DNA from: Diphasiastrum complanatum
Taxonomy: Eukaryota; Streptophyta; Lycopodiopsida; Lycopodiales; Lycopodiaceae
Direction: 5' to 3'
DNA: 64,000 nt
NCBI GenBank assembly: GCA_029204225.1
Contig: CM055094.1
Span: forward strand, 20,323,489-20,387,488
Made by a program: the position numbers and the translations under genes. This document shows, piece after piece, positions 31,947 to 44,395 of the stretch; within the stretch, counting starts at the first letter, position 1, and each line of letters starts with the position of its first letter. Below the pieces are notes generated by a model. It had not been told where the DNA came from. It was given only the letters and a program-made list of their open reading frames with translations, and did not search any database.

Positions 31947-32427
31947 ATTGCTTTCAAAAACTTATAAATTGTATTCATCAATGGAGATGTCTAGAGGACA
32001 TGGTGTGAAAAATTGTCAACTAGTTTGGTTTTTTATTTGGCAATTTTGGAGGCCAAAATGAATCTCAACTTCGAGTTAGTTTCATATTTGTTAATAAGGG
32101 CCTAAATAGTGGTTTAACTACCTCTGGCAAGTAGATAAGTGGATGAGGTCAAGTTTGGACCCATTCTAATTGGCTAAATTTTGGTTCATTGCTTTCAAAA
32201 ACCTATAAATTGTTTTCATCAATGGAGATGTCTAGAGGACATGGTGTGAAAAATTGTCAACTAGTTTGGTTTTTCATTTGGCAATTTTGGAGGCCGAAAT
32301 GAATCTCAACTTCGAGTTAGTTTCATATTTGTTAATAAGGGCCTAAATAGTGGTTTAACTACCTCTGGCAAGTAGATCAGTGGATGAGGTCGAGTTTGGA
32401 CCCATTCTAATTGGCTACTTTTGGTAC
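31947..32427 (+). repeat. 241-bp tandem repeat, 2 units
   Basis: Units start at 31,947 and 32,188. The left and right edges match the first and last units of the five-unit array. Confidence 0.95.
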
Positions 32428-33881
<1,454 letters not shown>

Positions 33882-34339
33882 TTATGGTAGGCCCACATGG
33901 CTTGCCACATGGCAACCCTTAAGCCTGCATAATTTGCCATCTGGCATACCGCTGTCATAGGTCTTTCGAAACCTCATGACAAGAAGCATGTCCTTGGGCA
34001 TCAGTGTCACCCTCTTGCCATGAATGGAACACAGCATCGAATCCTCAAACAATTTTGTCTGGAAGTCCTCGTATGCAATATGGAGGGCCTCCAATGCAGC
34101 GATATTCCACCTCACTGCATAGGGCAGATGGGTGGTCAATCTTGTGTAACCTCCCTCACAGCCCGGTACAAGGCTGCTATCAGGATCACAAGTTTGGTGT
34201 ACCTCTGCAAGGCTCTGATGTCCCTCAACCATGGATGGTGAGGTCTTCCGCGTCTTTGCGGACGTATGGGTTCAGATGTCTGGGAACAGGACAGTTGAAC
34301 AAAATGGGTAAGCCTAGCGGTTTGCTTCGTCCGAGCCAT
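33882..34339 (-). pseudogene. Histone H3-like gene, copy 3, one frameshift
   Basis: The ATG at 34,339 begins MARTKQTARLTHFVQL and the frame runs through VREVTQD. It then breaks at about 34,137, where one base is missing relative to the intact copy (GGTCAATCTTG for GGTCATATCTTG). The rest of the histone fold (HLPYAVRWN, LFEDSMLCSIHGKRVTLM) is open in the next frame. Arg at residue 3 is the ancestral state. Promoter parts are complete. Confidence 0.8.
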
Positions 34340-34666
34340 TGAGGCCGGATATCTATACCACGCGAGGACAGAGATACAACAGAAGAGAGAGCTTAATTAT
34401 CTCGCATAATGGCGACACTGAGAACTCTAAAGGTGATATCGCTACAACGCGAGAGAGTGGCAGAGACAGGCGGGGAGAGGCAGGGGCTTGCATGATGGCG
34501 ATACTGGGAAAGTCAGGTTGATATCGTTACAATGTGAGAGGGTGTAAGGAATAGGCCTAGGGACGAGGTCGCTCGCATGATGGCGATATCATGAATGCAG
34601 GTCATATGGAAGCAATCAAACATGACAACAAATTACGTGAAAACCTATACAATCCCCGGGAATGGA
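34340..34666 (-). promoter_or_regulatory. 5' leader of H3-like copy 3
   Basis: Same leader and motifs as 27,878-28,202. Confidence 0.5.
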
Positions 34667-34674
34667 CTTATATA
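34667..34674 (-). promoter_or_regulatory. TATA box of H3-like copy 3
   Basis: TATATAAG on the minus strand, in the same position as in copy 2. Confidence 0.6.
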
Positions 34675-35090
34675 GGAGAAAAAAGTTGGCACGTGTGAAT
34701 CCCAATGACACATGGCCCAGTCAGTAGCTGACATGTGGAAGCACACATTTGTATACGCATGTGTGAAACTGCACGTCTGGATCAACACGTGTGGGATCCC
34801 ATGTGGGGACACGTGGCCGAATGGACAACGGCATGTGTTCTTGCACATATCGGCTCGCACGTGTGGTTACGTGGCCCAATCAGTAACTGACGTGTGGGAC
34901 CACACTTCTGTATCCGCACGTGTGAAACTTGCACATGTGGCCATGTGGTCGAATGGTCTGGTGACATGTGTTCTGGCACATGTTAGCTCGCTCATGTGGG
35001 CACGTGGCCGAATGGCAGATTGACGTGTATTGTAGCACGTGTGGTCTCACACGTGTGGACGGTTGTATTACGCGCCATACATCTGATCCG
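34675..35090 (-). promoter_or_regulatory. ACGTG motif array, copy 3
   Basis: Near-identical to 28,211-28,625, offset by 6,464 bp. Confidence 0.6.
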
Positions 35091-35157
35091 CTGTTGGATC
35101 GACGAATGTACGGCTTGGGTTATATTGGTTTTAGCTATATAAATGTTGTTTGATCAG

Positions 35158-35581
35158 TTAAAATTTTTCGCTAAGTTTTGGATTATCACTCCCTGTAGCT
35201 CTTGGAGTGTGAACCAAATACCATTTCGTCTTAAAATGACCTATTCTAGGAACACTGAGTGGTGTGTCGCTCATATGATTCTTAATTATCTTTGGATATT
35301 CTGTTCTACTAAAAATCCAAAATAGAATTTCATGATCTTCTTTAAAACCTGTTTGAAACACAAAATCATGAACTATTTTAAGAGAATTGAACTGATACCT
35401 ATAATAACAAAACAATATTAGCTTAAAACACAAAACCATTAATTCTTGAAATGAATTAGTTGCTAGTACTCAATAGAATAGATTTCAACCTGGGAAGCTG
35501 CCAAACACCAAATATTATTTTCGGACTGCACACTGAAATTAACACTCTTTGAGTTAATCGTATTGCTTAATGTTCCATTCA
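35158..35581 (-). pseudogene. Gene X 3' part, tandem unit 2
   Basis: Near-identical to 28,694-29,117 at an offset of 6,464 bp, with the same intron and the same truncation. Confidence 0.55.
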
Positions 35582-35755
35582 TAAGTCATGGGCCAAAGGT
35601 TTGAGCAAGATCCACAATTTTCCATCAATCCCAACAAAGCGGTCCTTCACATGGAGGATACCAGGATCTATTTACGGATTCAATACTTTCCTGTAGACTC
35701 CATACATATCTTCGAAGAGATGTGCACTTCAGGATTTATCATCAATGCTGATGAG
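35582..35755 (+). pseudogene. Two-domain gene fragment, tandem unit 3
   Basis: Contains MGQRFEQDPQF to GFIINADE only. It is then deleted straight into block D (about 1.34 kb lost relative to unit 2, including repeat domain 2 and the 70-codon ORF). Confidence 0.65.
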
Positions 35756-36540
35756 CGTACATCTTTTTTCCTTGCCCTACTTGTTGGTCTTCATCTCGTA
35801 TGGTAAGTACTCGACCCTTGATTGTTCCTTTGAATAAGAGCTTTTTGCTGTAGTTTCAAGAGAGAGGCTTCCTGGAAAAGGGTCAACTTGGGAGTAGCTT
35901 AATATACCGATGTCATTTCAAATCATGATAGCTTCATGGTTGTCACTCAAAATAACAGTGAATTGTTTGGTCACTTGGGGTACCTTGATATGTAGCTAGG
36001 CAACTAAACAACAAATCACCTCTAGATGGCTTCACAAGCTTGCCTAACTCATTCTTATAATTACTACCATTGTGTCTAACTTGCCAAATGCTAGGTGTAA
36101 AAGTATTTGACAAATGCATGACTCTTTACTCTCCAAGTCTTAAGACTTACCAAGTGTTGTTTGTACCTCATACTAGATGCTTTGAGAAGTTATATTAAGA
36201 AATGGGGGCGGGGGGGTTATCGCAAAGAATCCGATCTTGCCAAATACTAGGTGTAAAAGTGTTTGACATATTCCTAACTCTTTACTCTCCAAGTGTTGTT
36301 TTTAGCTCATAGTACATGCTTTGAGAATAATGTTACTGGTTATATTAATTTGGGGGGATTGCAAAGAATCGTACTTGAGTGTACAAGCCCAACTCAAGTG
36401 CAGACACCAACTCAGCACACATGGGAAGATCATAAATTTGAATCTGAAGAAAAATCAAAATTAAAAAAAAATGAAAAACTATTTCTCCTTAGAGGCATTG
36501 TGGTCATCATCTAGACGAGTTGTGCTTGCTTCAATCAATA
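35756..36540 (-). repeat. Repeat block D, tandem unit 3
   Basis: Copy of 30,636-31,380 with the same G-rich run near 36,202. Confidence 0.55.
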
Positions 36541-37066
36541 GAAACAAAGAAAATAATAATAATGAGTTTTTAACCTATTAATGCACCAATAATATATAAA
36601 TATAATTGAATTAAATGGGGAGATTATAAGATTTATCGTTTCATTTAAACATTGATCTACTCATTTCAATGATTCCGTTCAAATTCAAATTTCAATGATT
36701 TGTAAAGTGTGAATGAATGCAATGTAACTTGCATATGTTTGGAACATAGCATAGATTCATTATATGCTTTTTAACTATATGTTATTTAGTCGTGTAACAA
36801 GGAATAAGCATTTTTTTTAACAAATTTTCAATTTGTTTTTGGAAACCCTAGATTACAACATTTTAATATATTAACAAAAATGACTTAATTTGCATGAACA
36901 ACTTTCAGTTTTGAAAATCCTAGATTACAGCTTCATTCAATCTTCAATTTTCCAACCTCGTTCAAACTTCAATGAAATATAATTCATTCCAAAATCCATT
37001 TTCGAATCCTAGAACAAGGTATTTTAAAAACTTTTGTAATGTGAAAGAGAGATCACTGATTTCGGA
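36541..37066 (+). repeat. AT-rich AAACCCTAG block, tandem unit 3
   Basis: Copy of 31,381-31,946, somewhat closer in detail to the inverted unit at 10.6-11.1 kb. Confidence 0.5.
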
Positions 37067-37546
37067 ATGGCTTTCACAAACTTATAAATTGTATTCATCA
37101 ATGGAGATGTCTAGAGGACATGGTGTGAAAAATTGTCAACTAGTTTGGTTTTTTATTTGGCAATTTTAGGGACCAAAATGATCTCAACTTCGAGTTAGTT
37201 ACATATTTGTTAATAAGGGCCTAAATAGTGGTTTAACTACCTCTGGCAAGTAGATAAGTGGATGAGGTCGAGTTTGGACCCATTCTAATTGGCTAATTTT
37301 GGTACATTGCTTTCAAAAAACTTATAAATTGTATTCATCAATGGAGATGTCTAGAGGAGATGGTGTGAAAAATTGTCAACTAGTTTGGTTTTTCATTTGG
37401 CAATTTTGGAGGCCAAAATGAATCTCAACTTCGAGTTAGTTTCATATTTGTTAATAAGGGCCTAAATGGTGGTTTGACTACCTCTGGCAAGTAGATCAGT
37501 GGATGAGGTCGAGTTTGGACCCATTCTAATTGGCTAATTTATGTAC
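37067..37546 (+). repeat. 241-bp tandem repeat, 2 units
   Basis: Units start at 37,067 and 37,306. Confidence 0.95.
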
Positions 37547-37910
37547 ATGGCATCTAGACTAGATTTTCTAGGTGTCTGATAAAGTATCTAGTAGTTTCCA
37601 AATTAGGTCAAGTTTGGGGCAAGTGGCCAAATGACATTTTGGAAGCTATAAATAGTTGTACCTAAGTGGAGAAATAATCATCAAAGTTTCTTTCTTTGTG
37701 GAGAATTCATCTCTTATGTCCATCTCATGTGATATTTTTCTTCAAATTCAAATTTAACGATCTTCCCATGTGTGGTGAGTTGGTGTATGCGCTTTTGTTG
37801 GGCTTGTACACTCAAGTTCGATTCTTTGGGATCCCTCGCAAACTGTGGTTTGTATACTTTCTCCGCAAGATTCTCATTTGAAATTTGCTTGGGACCCTTC
37901 TTATCTCCAT
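37547..37910 (+). promoter_or_regulatory. Second promoter-like block, tandem unit 3 (TATA at 37,647-37,654), shortened
   Basis: Lacks about 100 bp after GTCCATCTCATGTGAT compared with unit 2. The LTR element at 37,911 then interrupts it, and its right remainder resumes at 43,462. Confidence 0.4.
37906..37910. repeat. Target-site duplication, left (TCCAT)
   Basis: Matches 43,457-43,461. The uninterrupted site reads TTATCTCCATCAGATATTT at about 32,900. Confidence 0.9.
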
Positions 37911-38558
37911 TGTGAAAATTGTCAACATTTCCTTGTCTAGTTTTAGGCCAAAATTGCTAAAAATGGCACATAGTTTAGGATCTGACTTTTCACACGTGTG
38001 AAACAGGTCTAGATATTTTTAGTAAGTGTATTTTTTCAGTATGAAAAAGTGTCAAACTTCAAGACCTTCGAAATGAGTCCATTTTCATGTATTTTGGACA
38101 TATATGCCAATTTTACCTATATAGGGCATATTTTAGGTAAGGAGGGTCTAGAGAGAGGAGAGAGAGTCATCTCTCTCAGCTATATATAGCAGGTAGGCCG
38201 TGGAGAAACAGGTTGGAGCAGATCCATTGTATTCATTTGCTTAATGAGAGATTTTTCTATTGGGTTCTCCTTCCATTGTTGGCATTGTGTAGTGATTGAG
38301 TTCAAGCTTTGTGTGTATGATCTTAGGTGCTTTCCAAAAGTGGTAGGCTGATGTATTATGGACTGTATAATGCTATTTTGGGCCGCACTTGATGTTTATG
38401 GAAGTTTCCATTTGTGATAAATGCTTTTTGATCAAGTTCTTTGCATTCTAGGTAGCATAGAATGTGTTGCCAATTCCTAGCTTATGTAGTTTGGAGTGCA
38501 AGCATTCAAGCCAATGATCTTGGAGTTTAGATCCACTTAGGATCTGTATTTTTTCACA
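37911..38558 (+). repeat. 5' LTR
   Basis: 648 bp, TGTGAAAATT to TTTTTTCACA, with TATATATA at 38,181-38,188 as the likely promoter. The region upstream of TATA has GA-rich and CTCTCT stretches that can pair. Confidence 0.95.
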
Positions 38559-38570
38559 TGGTATCAGAGC
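38559..38570 (+). other. Primer-binding site (initiator methionine tRNA type)
   Basis: TGGTATCAGAGC lies directly after the 5' LTR. This is the standard primer site of plant copia elements. Confidence 0.93.
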
Positions 38571-39730
38571 TGGTTGGCTTCTATTTACAGTAAGTATTCC
38601 ATTTTTGGTGATATTTGGATGTTTGATCAAGTTCTAGCATGATTTTGCATTGCTTTGTTGATCAAATCTTACTAACCTTTGTTTTGTGAGTTGAACTTGT
38701 GGATCAAAAGCATATTTCAGGTCTATTGAAGATCAGAGGCTGAAAAGAAACTATTTTGGATCAGATCATAACACCTAATCATTTGTGATTGTGAGGCTTG
38801 TGCATATTCAATACTAACAATGTTCTTTTCAATCCTATTGTTGACAATCTCCATTCTTGGATGAACACTCTCCTTAAGTGGATGAAACTTCTCCTTAAGT
38901 GGATGACAAATGCTCTTTTGAGTGAGTTGTAATTCTCCTAAAGGCTGAGCAAAGCTCCCATTTGGATGAAAGATCCCCTTTTTTGGGTGAACATATTGTA
39001 AGCTCCATTGTGAAGAGCATATTGTAAAGATTGTCATCAATTTTGGCATAAATTTTGGTGTACTTTGTTGAGCATGTAAGTAACTCTCCTTATGTAATTT
39101 GATTGGAGCATTTGCTGGAAGGTGTTAACAATTATGCAAGTGTGTTTTCAGGTTCTTAACAGGTTGAGGAACATTCTCATGTGAAGTGATCTTAGATCTA
39201 CATCTAAACACCAAGATTTGACAAGATAGTAAAGCTAGTCTTGTGATTCACTAAGTGTGCTCATTCATTCACCTCTAAATCTTGTATTTATCACTTGCTG
39301 GAGTTTATAAACTTTTAGAAGTGTGGTTTACATGTGGTTTTACAGGTTGAATCAATATCTTAGTGTGTTGATCATATGTTGATCAAGTTTGTTCATTACT
39401 AGGTAATCTTGGCATCCTAGTTTTGGGTATTTTCTAAGAATGCAAGTAACTCTTCACACCATAACTTGATTTGGTCACTTGCTGGAAAGTTTGAGAGCTT
39501 AAGCAAGAGTGTGTTCAGGTTGGTTTGATTGTGTAATCCATTCTTAGTGTGTGCAAAGTGTTGCATGTGTTTCAATCTTCCTTTCTATGCTTGGAAACCA
39601 TCTAGGTTCAAGATAGAAGTGTTTTAGGGTCCTAAATCTTCATAGATCTCTTTATCTATCATTTGTTGAGAGAAAAGTGAGTGCTAAGTGCTTTAGGACA
39701 GAACCTAAAAGTTGAAGAAACATTAGAATC
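38571..39730 (+). other. Long untranslated leader with degenerate internal repeats
   Basis: 1.16 kb without a convincing gene. Motifs like TTGCTGGA followed by a GTGTGTTTTCAGGTT-like end recur near 39,110, 39,295 and 39,475 at about 185-bp spacing. GTGGATGAAACTTCTCC-type words repeat near 38,870-38,905. It may hold packaging or splicing signals. Confidence 0.5.
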
Positions 39731-42700
39731 ATGGCTTCCAATGGTGGGATCATGCTAGAGTCTAGTGAAAGGTTGAGTTCATCAAACTACTCTACTTGGA
39801 AAGTGAGGATGGAGTCCTTACTTGAGTTGAATGAACTCATGGACATAGTTGCAGAAATTGAAGAGAGACCTCTCACACTTCAAGAGCAACAAAGGTTTGA
39901 TAAGAAGGCCAAAAGGGCTCTTCATATCATTAAAATGAATGTTACAAATGAACTTCTCAAGGAGGCATGGAATGCCTTAAAGAAGCTCTTTGAATCAAAG
40001 TCCACATCTAGGGTATTGACCCTAAGGAGACAAATATTTTCTAGTAGGCAAAGAGAGGGTGAAAGTGCTCATGCATTTATCTTGAGAGTTAAGTCCCTAA
40101 GTGATGATTTAGCATGCATTGATGAGAACATAAAAGATGGTGAAATAGTCCAAGTTATGTTGAATGGTTTGCTAAATGAACATGCTAACCTTGTGCAAAG
40201 TTTTGCCATTCAAAGAGTCTTGCCAAGTGTGGTTGACTTGCAAGAAATCTTATTGGCTGAAGAACATAGGTTGCAATCAAAGCTTGATGGTGCATCCTTG
40301 CAAGGTGGAGGTGAAGAGGCTTTCTTCACAAAAGGCAAATTCAAGGGCAAAGGTAAAGGCAAAGGGAAATGGTCCAAAGGTGGTAACTTTGATCATGATG
40401 ATCACTCTTCCTCTTCCTCTTCTACTAAGAACAATAAGTCAAAGTTCAAGTGCTTTTATTGTGGGATAGAAGGACATTTTGCAAATGAATGCCATAAGAA
40501 ACAAAATTCTAGATCTAGGTTGAGATCTAATGTACTTCTTGGAGATGATAATTGTTGTGCTAACTTGGCAAGCTTTGGTGAATCTATGGTCAATTTTTTG
40601 GATCCATTGGATCTTGAAGATGCACTAGTGTTACCTACTAGTCATATGGAGTCATGTGGAGCTAAATTAGCATCATGTTTGTACTCTTCTACTCATGGAC
40701 TTCCAAGGCTTGGTGGTTCTTCAATGGTGCTAGATGGCAAGTGCAAAAATGGAAAAGGTAAGGAAGGAGCTAACTTCATCAATGGAGTTGATGAAGATTC
40801 TTCTTTGGAAATGATTGTTGCTAATGACTTGTTTGTTCATATGGAAAAAGATGGAGATGCTAAGTGTCATTCTTTGCAAGAAGATGGTTGTTCTTCTAAT
40901 TCTTTTCATATTGATGTATGTAATCATGTGGGAAAAGATGATGGTGCTTTGAGCATGCTTGAAGGAAATGGTTCTTTTACATCTTTTTGTGATAAAGTCA
41001 TTTGTGCAACAAGTGATGTCACATTTCTTCATAAAAAGAGTAGATCAAAGGTTTCTATCATGAGACTTGGTGAGGGAGATCACAAGTCAAAAGGAAGAGA
41101 AGTATGTGAAGTGTTCAAAGTAGGATGTACTTTGAATGATGTTTTTATGAACGATAGTGAGGAAGAATCATTATCATATGACTCATTACCTAAATCATTG
41201 AGTAGAAGTTCATGTTTGAAAAGAGAGAGTACTTCAATCACTCTTATGTTGAAGGTACTAAGGATTATTTTCTTGGCTTCTAATATTCAAGAGTCTTCTA
41301 CTTCTTATGGTGCAACTATCAAGAGGGAGGTTTCTAACTTTTGTGGTGCTAGCATTAAGAGGGAGTCTTGTGAAGGAAAGGGCAATGGAAGAGTGGTTCT
41401 TGGGAAGATCCAAAGCATGGATCTAACATCTCTTCATCAACTCAAAGCATTCTATGATTGTGGTGGATTGTTCATTCATGGTCAAGATGGCAAAAGGTTG
41501 GTTGAAGAAGACTACATGGAGCAACTCAAGTGGCAACTTCTTCAAGGCAAGGGAGATATCATTGGTGAGCTTATTGAGGTTTGTTATGAACTCAAGAGGG
41601 CTGTTTTGATTAGGTTTGATACTCATCTTCACCTACTCTACTTCATGTTAAATGGAAATGTTGGAATCTATCTTTTGGTTTATGATGGTGGCATTGTTTT
41701 CACTAACTATAGTGAAGGGTCAAATTTGAGCATTGATGAGATCTTGTGGGATCTTAATCATGTGTTTGAGAGGGAGTATCTTCAGAGTTTCAGATCTGAA
41801 GATGTTCACATATGCAAGATCTTTGATGTCTTATTGGAAGATCAAGAGGTTGATCTTGGATTGCTTCATCAACACCAAGAGACAAGTGGCAATTCGAAGC
41901 TAGTGAAAAGCATCAAAGAAGAGACAAATGGTCAAGGCATTTTGGATCTGTTTTTACAGGTTCTTGAAGGTTCAAGTAAGGTCTTTGGAGCTGCAAGGAA
42001 GTGTCTTCTTACTCTACCTCACTTGCCTAATCTCATGTATGAACATTGTTATGTCAATGTGTTGAAATTGTCAAATTTCAATAAAACTAGTTCCATAGTT
42101 TTGCATCCTTTGGATCTTGGAGATGGAATAGTTATCATTGCTGGTTTGTATGATCAAGTACATGAATTCATTCAGATCTTGAAAGGTATTGAAGTGGTCA
42201 ATATGTTTTCTTTTGAACAAAGTTCAAGATCTAGTATTCTAGTGTTGGCAAATTGGCAACTTGTTGACATTGTAGGATCAAGCGTTGTGTGCAAATCTTG
42301 TGGAGGTACTTCAAGTATTTCAAGTTCAGGTTTTGGTCATTCAAATGGAGTAGGGAACACATCTTTTTGGCATTCATTCACTCAAAGGCTTTCATGGATT
42401 GAAGATCTACAAAGGCAAGGTGGTGATGGAAGTTCATTCATGGAGATACATGTTGCATTCACTATATGTATAGTGAAACGTGGAGGAGGCATGCAAACAC
42501 TTGTTGATCACTTTCATTTACAACTTGTTTGCTGCTATTTTACAGAGAAACCAGAGATGGATACATGGAGGAATTCATTAATTGAGATTCTATGTTCTTT
42601 TACATGTACCATTTTTATGATTCTATGTAAAATTGATGTAAGAAATAGTGAAGCATCCTATATGGACACTATTATCTATATCAATTATGTTGTGTCCTAT

Positions 42701-42796
42701 TTTGTACATATTAGGATCCTTGAGAAGAGATCTATTCTGATGATGGAGATCATTCTTAAGTTGGAACAAAGTAGTGTTGTAAAACTAGCAAGTTAA
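39731..42796 (+). CDS. Gag-like protein with a long unknown C-terminal region (1,021 aa)
   Basis: A single open frame starting ATGGCTTCC. Residues about 17-185 are a copia-type Gag domain (SSNYSTWKVRMESLL, then SVVDLQEILLAEEH). A Lys/Gly-rich linker follows near 200-215 and a perfect CX2CX4HX4C zinc knuckle at C241, C244, H249 and C254 (CFYCGIEGHFANEC). A Ser-, Gly- and Cys-rich stretch follows, then a folded-looking region at about 565-720 (LTSLHQLKAFYDCGGLFIHG, then LLYFMLNGNVGIYLLVYDGG) and hydrophobic stretches near the end. No DSGA protease, integrase or RT is seen. Gag should coat RNA and form particles. The role of the extra 770 residues is unknown; they may be captured host sequence. 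The intact length is notable. Confidence 0.9.
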   Translation: MASNGGIMLESSERLSSSNYSTWKVRMESLLELNELMDIVAEIEERPLTLQEQQRFDKKAKRALHIIKMNVTNELLKEAWNALKKLFESKSTSRVLTLRRQIFSSRQREGESAHAFILRVKSLSDDLACIDENIKDGEIVQVMLNGLLNEHANLVQSFAIQRVLPSVVDLQEILLAEEHRLQSKLDGASLQGGGEEAFFTKGKFKGKGKGKGKWSKGGNFDHDDHSSSSSSTKNNKSKFKCFYCGIEGHFANECHKKQNSRSRLRSNVLLGDDNCCANLASFGESMVNFLDPLDLEDALVLPTSHMESCGAKLASCLYSSTHGLPRLGGSSMVLDGKCKNGKGKEGANFINGVDEDSSLEMIVANDLFVHMEKDGDAKCHSLQEDGCSSNSFHIDVCNHVGKDDGALSMLEGNGSFTSFCDKVICATSDVTFLHKKSRSKVSIMRLGEGDHKSKGREVCEVFKVGCTLNDVFMNDSEEESLSYDSLPKSLSRSSCLKRESTSITLMLKVLRIIFLASNIQESSTSYGATIKREVSNFCGASIKRESCEGKGNGRVVLGKIQSMDLTSLHQLKAFYDCGGLFIHGQDGKRLVEEDYMEQLKWQLLQGKGDIIGELIEVCYELKRAVLIRFDTHLHLLYFMLNGNVGIYLLVYDGGIVFTNYSEGSNLSIDEILWDLNHVFEREYLQSFRSEDVHICKIFDVLLEDQEVDLGLLHQHQETSGNSKLVKSIKEETNGQGILDLFLQVLEGSSKVFGAARKCLLTLPHLPNLMYEHCYVNVLKLSNFNKTSSIVLHPLDLGDGIVIIAGLYDQVHEFIQILKGIEVVNMFSFEQSSRSSILVLANWQLVDIVGSSVVCKSCGGTSSISSSGFGHSNGVGNTSFWHSFTQRLSWIEDLQRQGGDGSSFMEIHVAFTICIVKRGGGMQTLVDHFHLQLVCCYFTEKPEMDTWRNSLIEILCSFTCTIFMILCKIDVRNSEASYMDTIIYINYVVSYFVHIRILEKRSILMMEIILKLEQSSVVKLAS

Positions 42797-42800
42797 GTTG

Positions 42801-42809
42801 AAGAGGGAG
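42801..42809 (+). other. Polypurine tract
   Basis: AAGAGGGAG immediately before the 3' LTR, the priming site for plus-strand cDNA. Confidence 0.85.
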
Positions 42810-43456
42810 TGTGAAAATTGTCAACATTTCCTTGTCTAGTTTTAGGCCAAAATTGCTAAAAATGGCACATAGTTTAGGATCTGACTTTTCACACGTGTGA
42901 AACAGGTCTAGATATTTTTAGTAAGTGTATTTTTTCAGTATGAAGAAGTGTCAAACTTCAAGACCTTCGAAATGAGTCCATTTTCATGTATTTTGGACAT
43001 ATATGCCAATTTTACCTATATAGGGCATATTTTAGGTAAGGAGGGTCTAGAGAGAGGAGAGAGAGTCATCTCTCTCAGCTATATATAGCAGGTAGGCCGT
43101 GGAGAAACAGGTTGGAGCAGATCCATTGTATTCATTTGCTTAATGAGAGATTTTTCTATTGGGTTCTCCTTCCATTGTTGGCATTGTGTAGTGATTGAGT
43201 TCAAGCTTTGTGTGTATGATCTTAGGTGCTTTCCAAAAGTGGTAGGCTGATGTATTATGGACTGTATAATGCTATTTTGGGCCGCACTTGATGTTTATGG
43301 AAGTTTCCATTTGTGATAAATGCTTTTTGATCAAGTTCTTTGCATTCTAGGTAGCATAGAATGTGTTGCCAATTCCTAGCTTATGTAGTTTGGAGTGCAA
43401 GCATTCAAGCCAATGATCTTGGAGTTTAGATCCACTTAGGATCTGTATTTTTCACA
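42810..43456 (+). repeat. 3' LTR
   Basis: 647 bp, differing from the 5' LTR at two positions. Its TATATATA is at 43,080-43,087. Confidence 0.95.
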
Positions 43457-43461
43457 TCCAT
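43457..43461. repeat. Target-site duplication, right (TCCAT)
   Basis: Same 5 bp as 37,906-37,910. The host sequence continues TAGATATTTTTTTCAACG. Confidence 0.9.
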
Positions 43462-43529
43462 TAGATATTTTTTTCAACGTTGATGCTAGGCCATACCACA
43501 GGGAAGTAGTTCATGTGTGACTCCTCACT

Positions 43530-43533
<4 letters not shown>

Positions 43534-43608
<75 letters not shown>
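43534..43608. repeat. (CT)n microsatellite
   Basis: 75 bp of CT, in the same place in the unit as 26,686 and 32,984. Confidence 0.95.
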
Positions 43609-43611
<3 letters not shown>

Positions 43612-44395
43612 CCACTCAAGCCTACATGGCAGACCCACGTGGTATAGCTTAGTTGGCTTGCCACAAAAGCCTATGTCAAGCCTATATGGGAGACTGCAAC
43701 ATACCACCATGAACATACTAGCATCAAGCCTATGTCATGCCTATATGACCTACCATGCAAGCCTATGATAGGCCTACATGGCTTGCCACATGGCAAGTCC
43801 CAAGCCTGTGTGGTTTATCTCATGACATGCCTACATGGCTTGCCACATGGCAACTTGGGAGCCCCAGATCTCTCTCTCTAGCTCCACTCAAGCCTACATG
43901 GCAGAGCTTGGTTGGCTTGCCACACAAGCCTATGGCAAGCCTATGTGGTATCCTACGACATGCTTATGTGGGAAGCATCAGAAATATGCCATGTCTATGT
44001 GGCCTGCCACGCAAGCCTATGGTTTATCTCATGACATGCCTACATGGCTTGCCACATGGCAACTTGGGAGCCCCAGCTCTCTCTCTCTAGCTCCACTCAA
44101 GCCTACATGGCAGAGCTTGGTTTACTTGCCACACAAGCCTATGGCAAGCCTATGTGGTAGCCTACGACATGCTTACGTGGGAAGGATCAGAAGTATGCCA
44201 TGCCTATGTGGCCTGCCATGCAAGCCTATGGTAGGCCTGTGTGGTTTGCCAAGTGGCAACTTTTGCGCCCACCTATATATATATATATATAGATCTCTAG
44301 GTCCACTCAAGCCTACGTGGCACAGGGCCCAGTTGGCTTGACATACAAGGTTATGGTAGGCCCACATGGCTTGCCACATGGCAACCCTCAAGCCT
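43609..44395 (-). repeat. GGCTTG-rich minisatellite, tandem unit 3
   Basis: Copy of 33,148-33,881, slightly longer, with a TA run at about 44,275-44,291. Confidence 0.75.

Larger units (their letters stand above)
37911..43456 (+). mobile_element. Complete non-autonomous LTR retrotransposon (about 5.55 kb)
   Basis: All structural marks are present: LTRs of 648 and 647 bp with TGTGAAAA..TTTTCACA ends, a 5-bp TCCAT target duplication, a TGGTATCAGAGC primer site, a purine tract before the 3' LTR and one long ORF. The Gag start is of the copia UBN2 type. No protease, integrase, RT or RNase H motif is visible, so movement would need enzymes from a related element. The LTRs differ by one substitution (A/G near 38,045 and 42,946) and one T in a homopolymer, so the insertion is very recent. 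It lies inside tandem unit 3 and post-dates the unit's amplification. Confidence 0.93.

Noticed and set aside
42490-42796. Envelope-like or transmembrane domain at the end of the 1,021-codon ORF
   Set aside because: There are hydrophobic stretches, but no signal peptide, cysteine pattern or clear membrane helix arrangement supports an Env-type protein.
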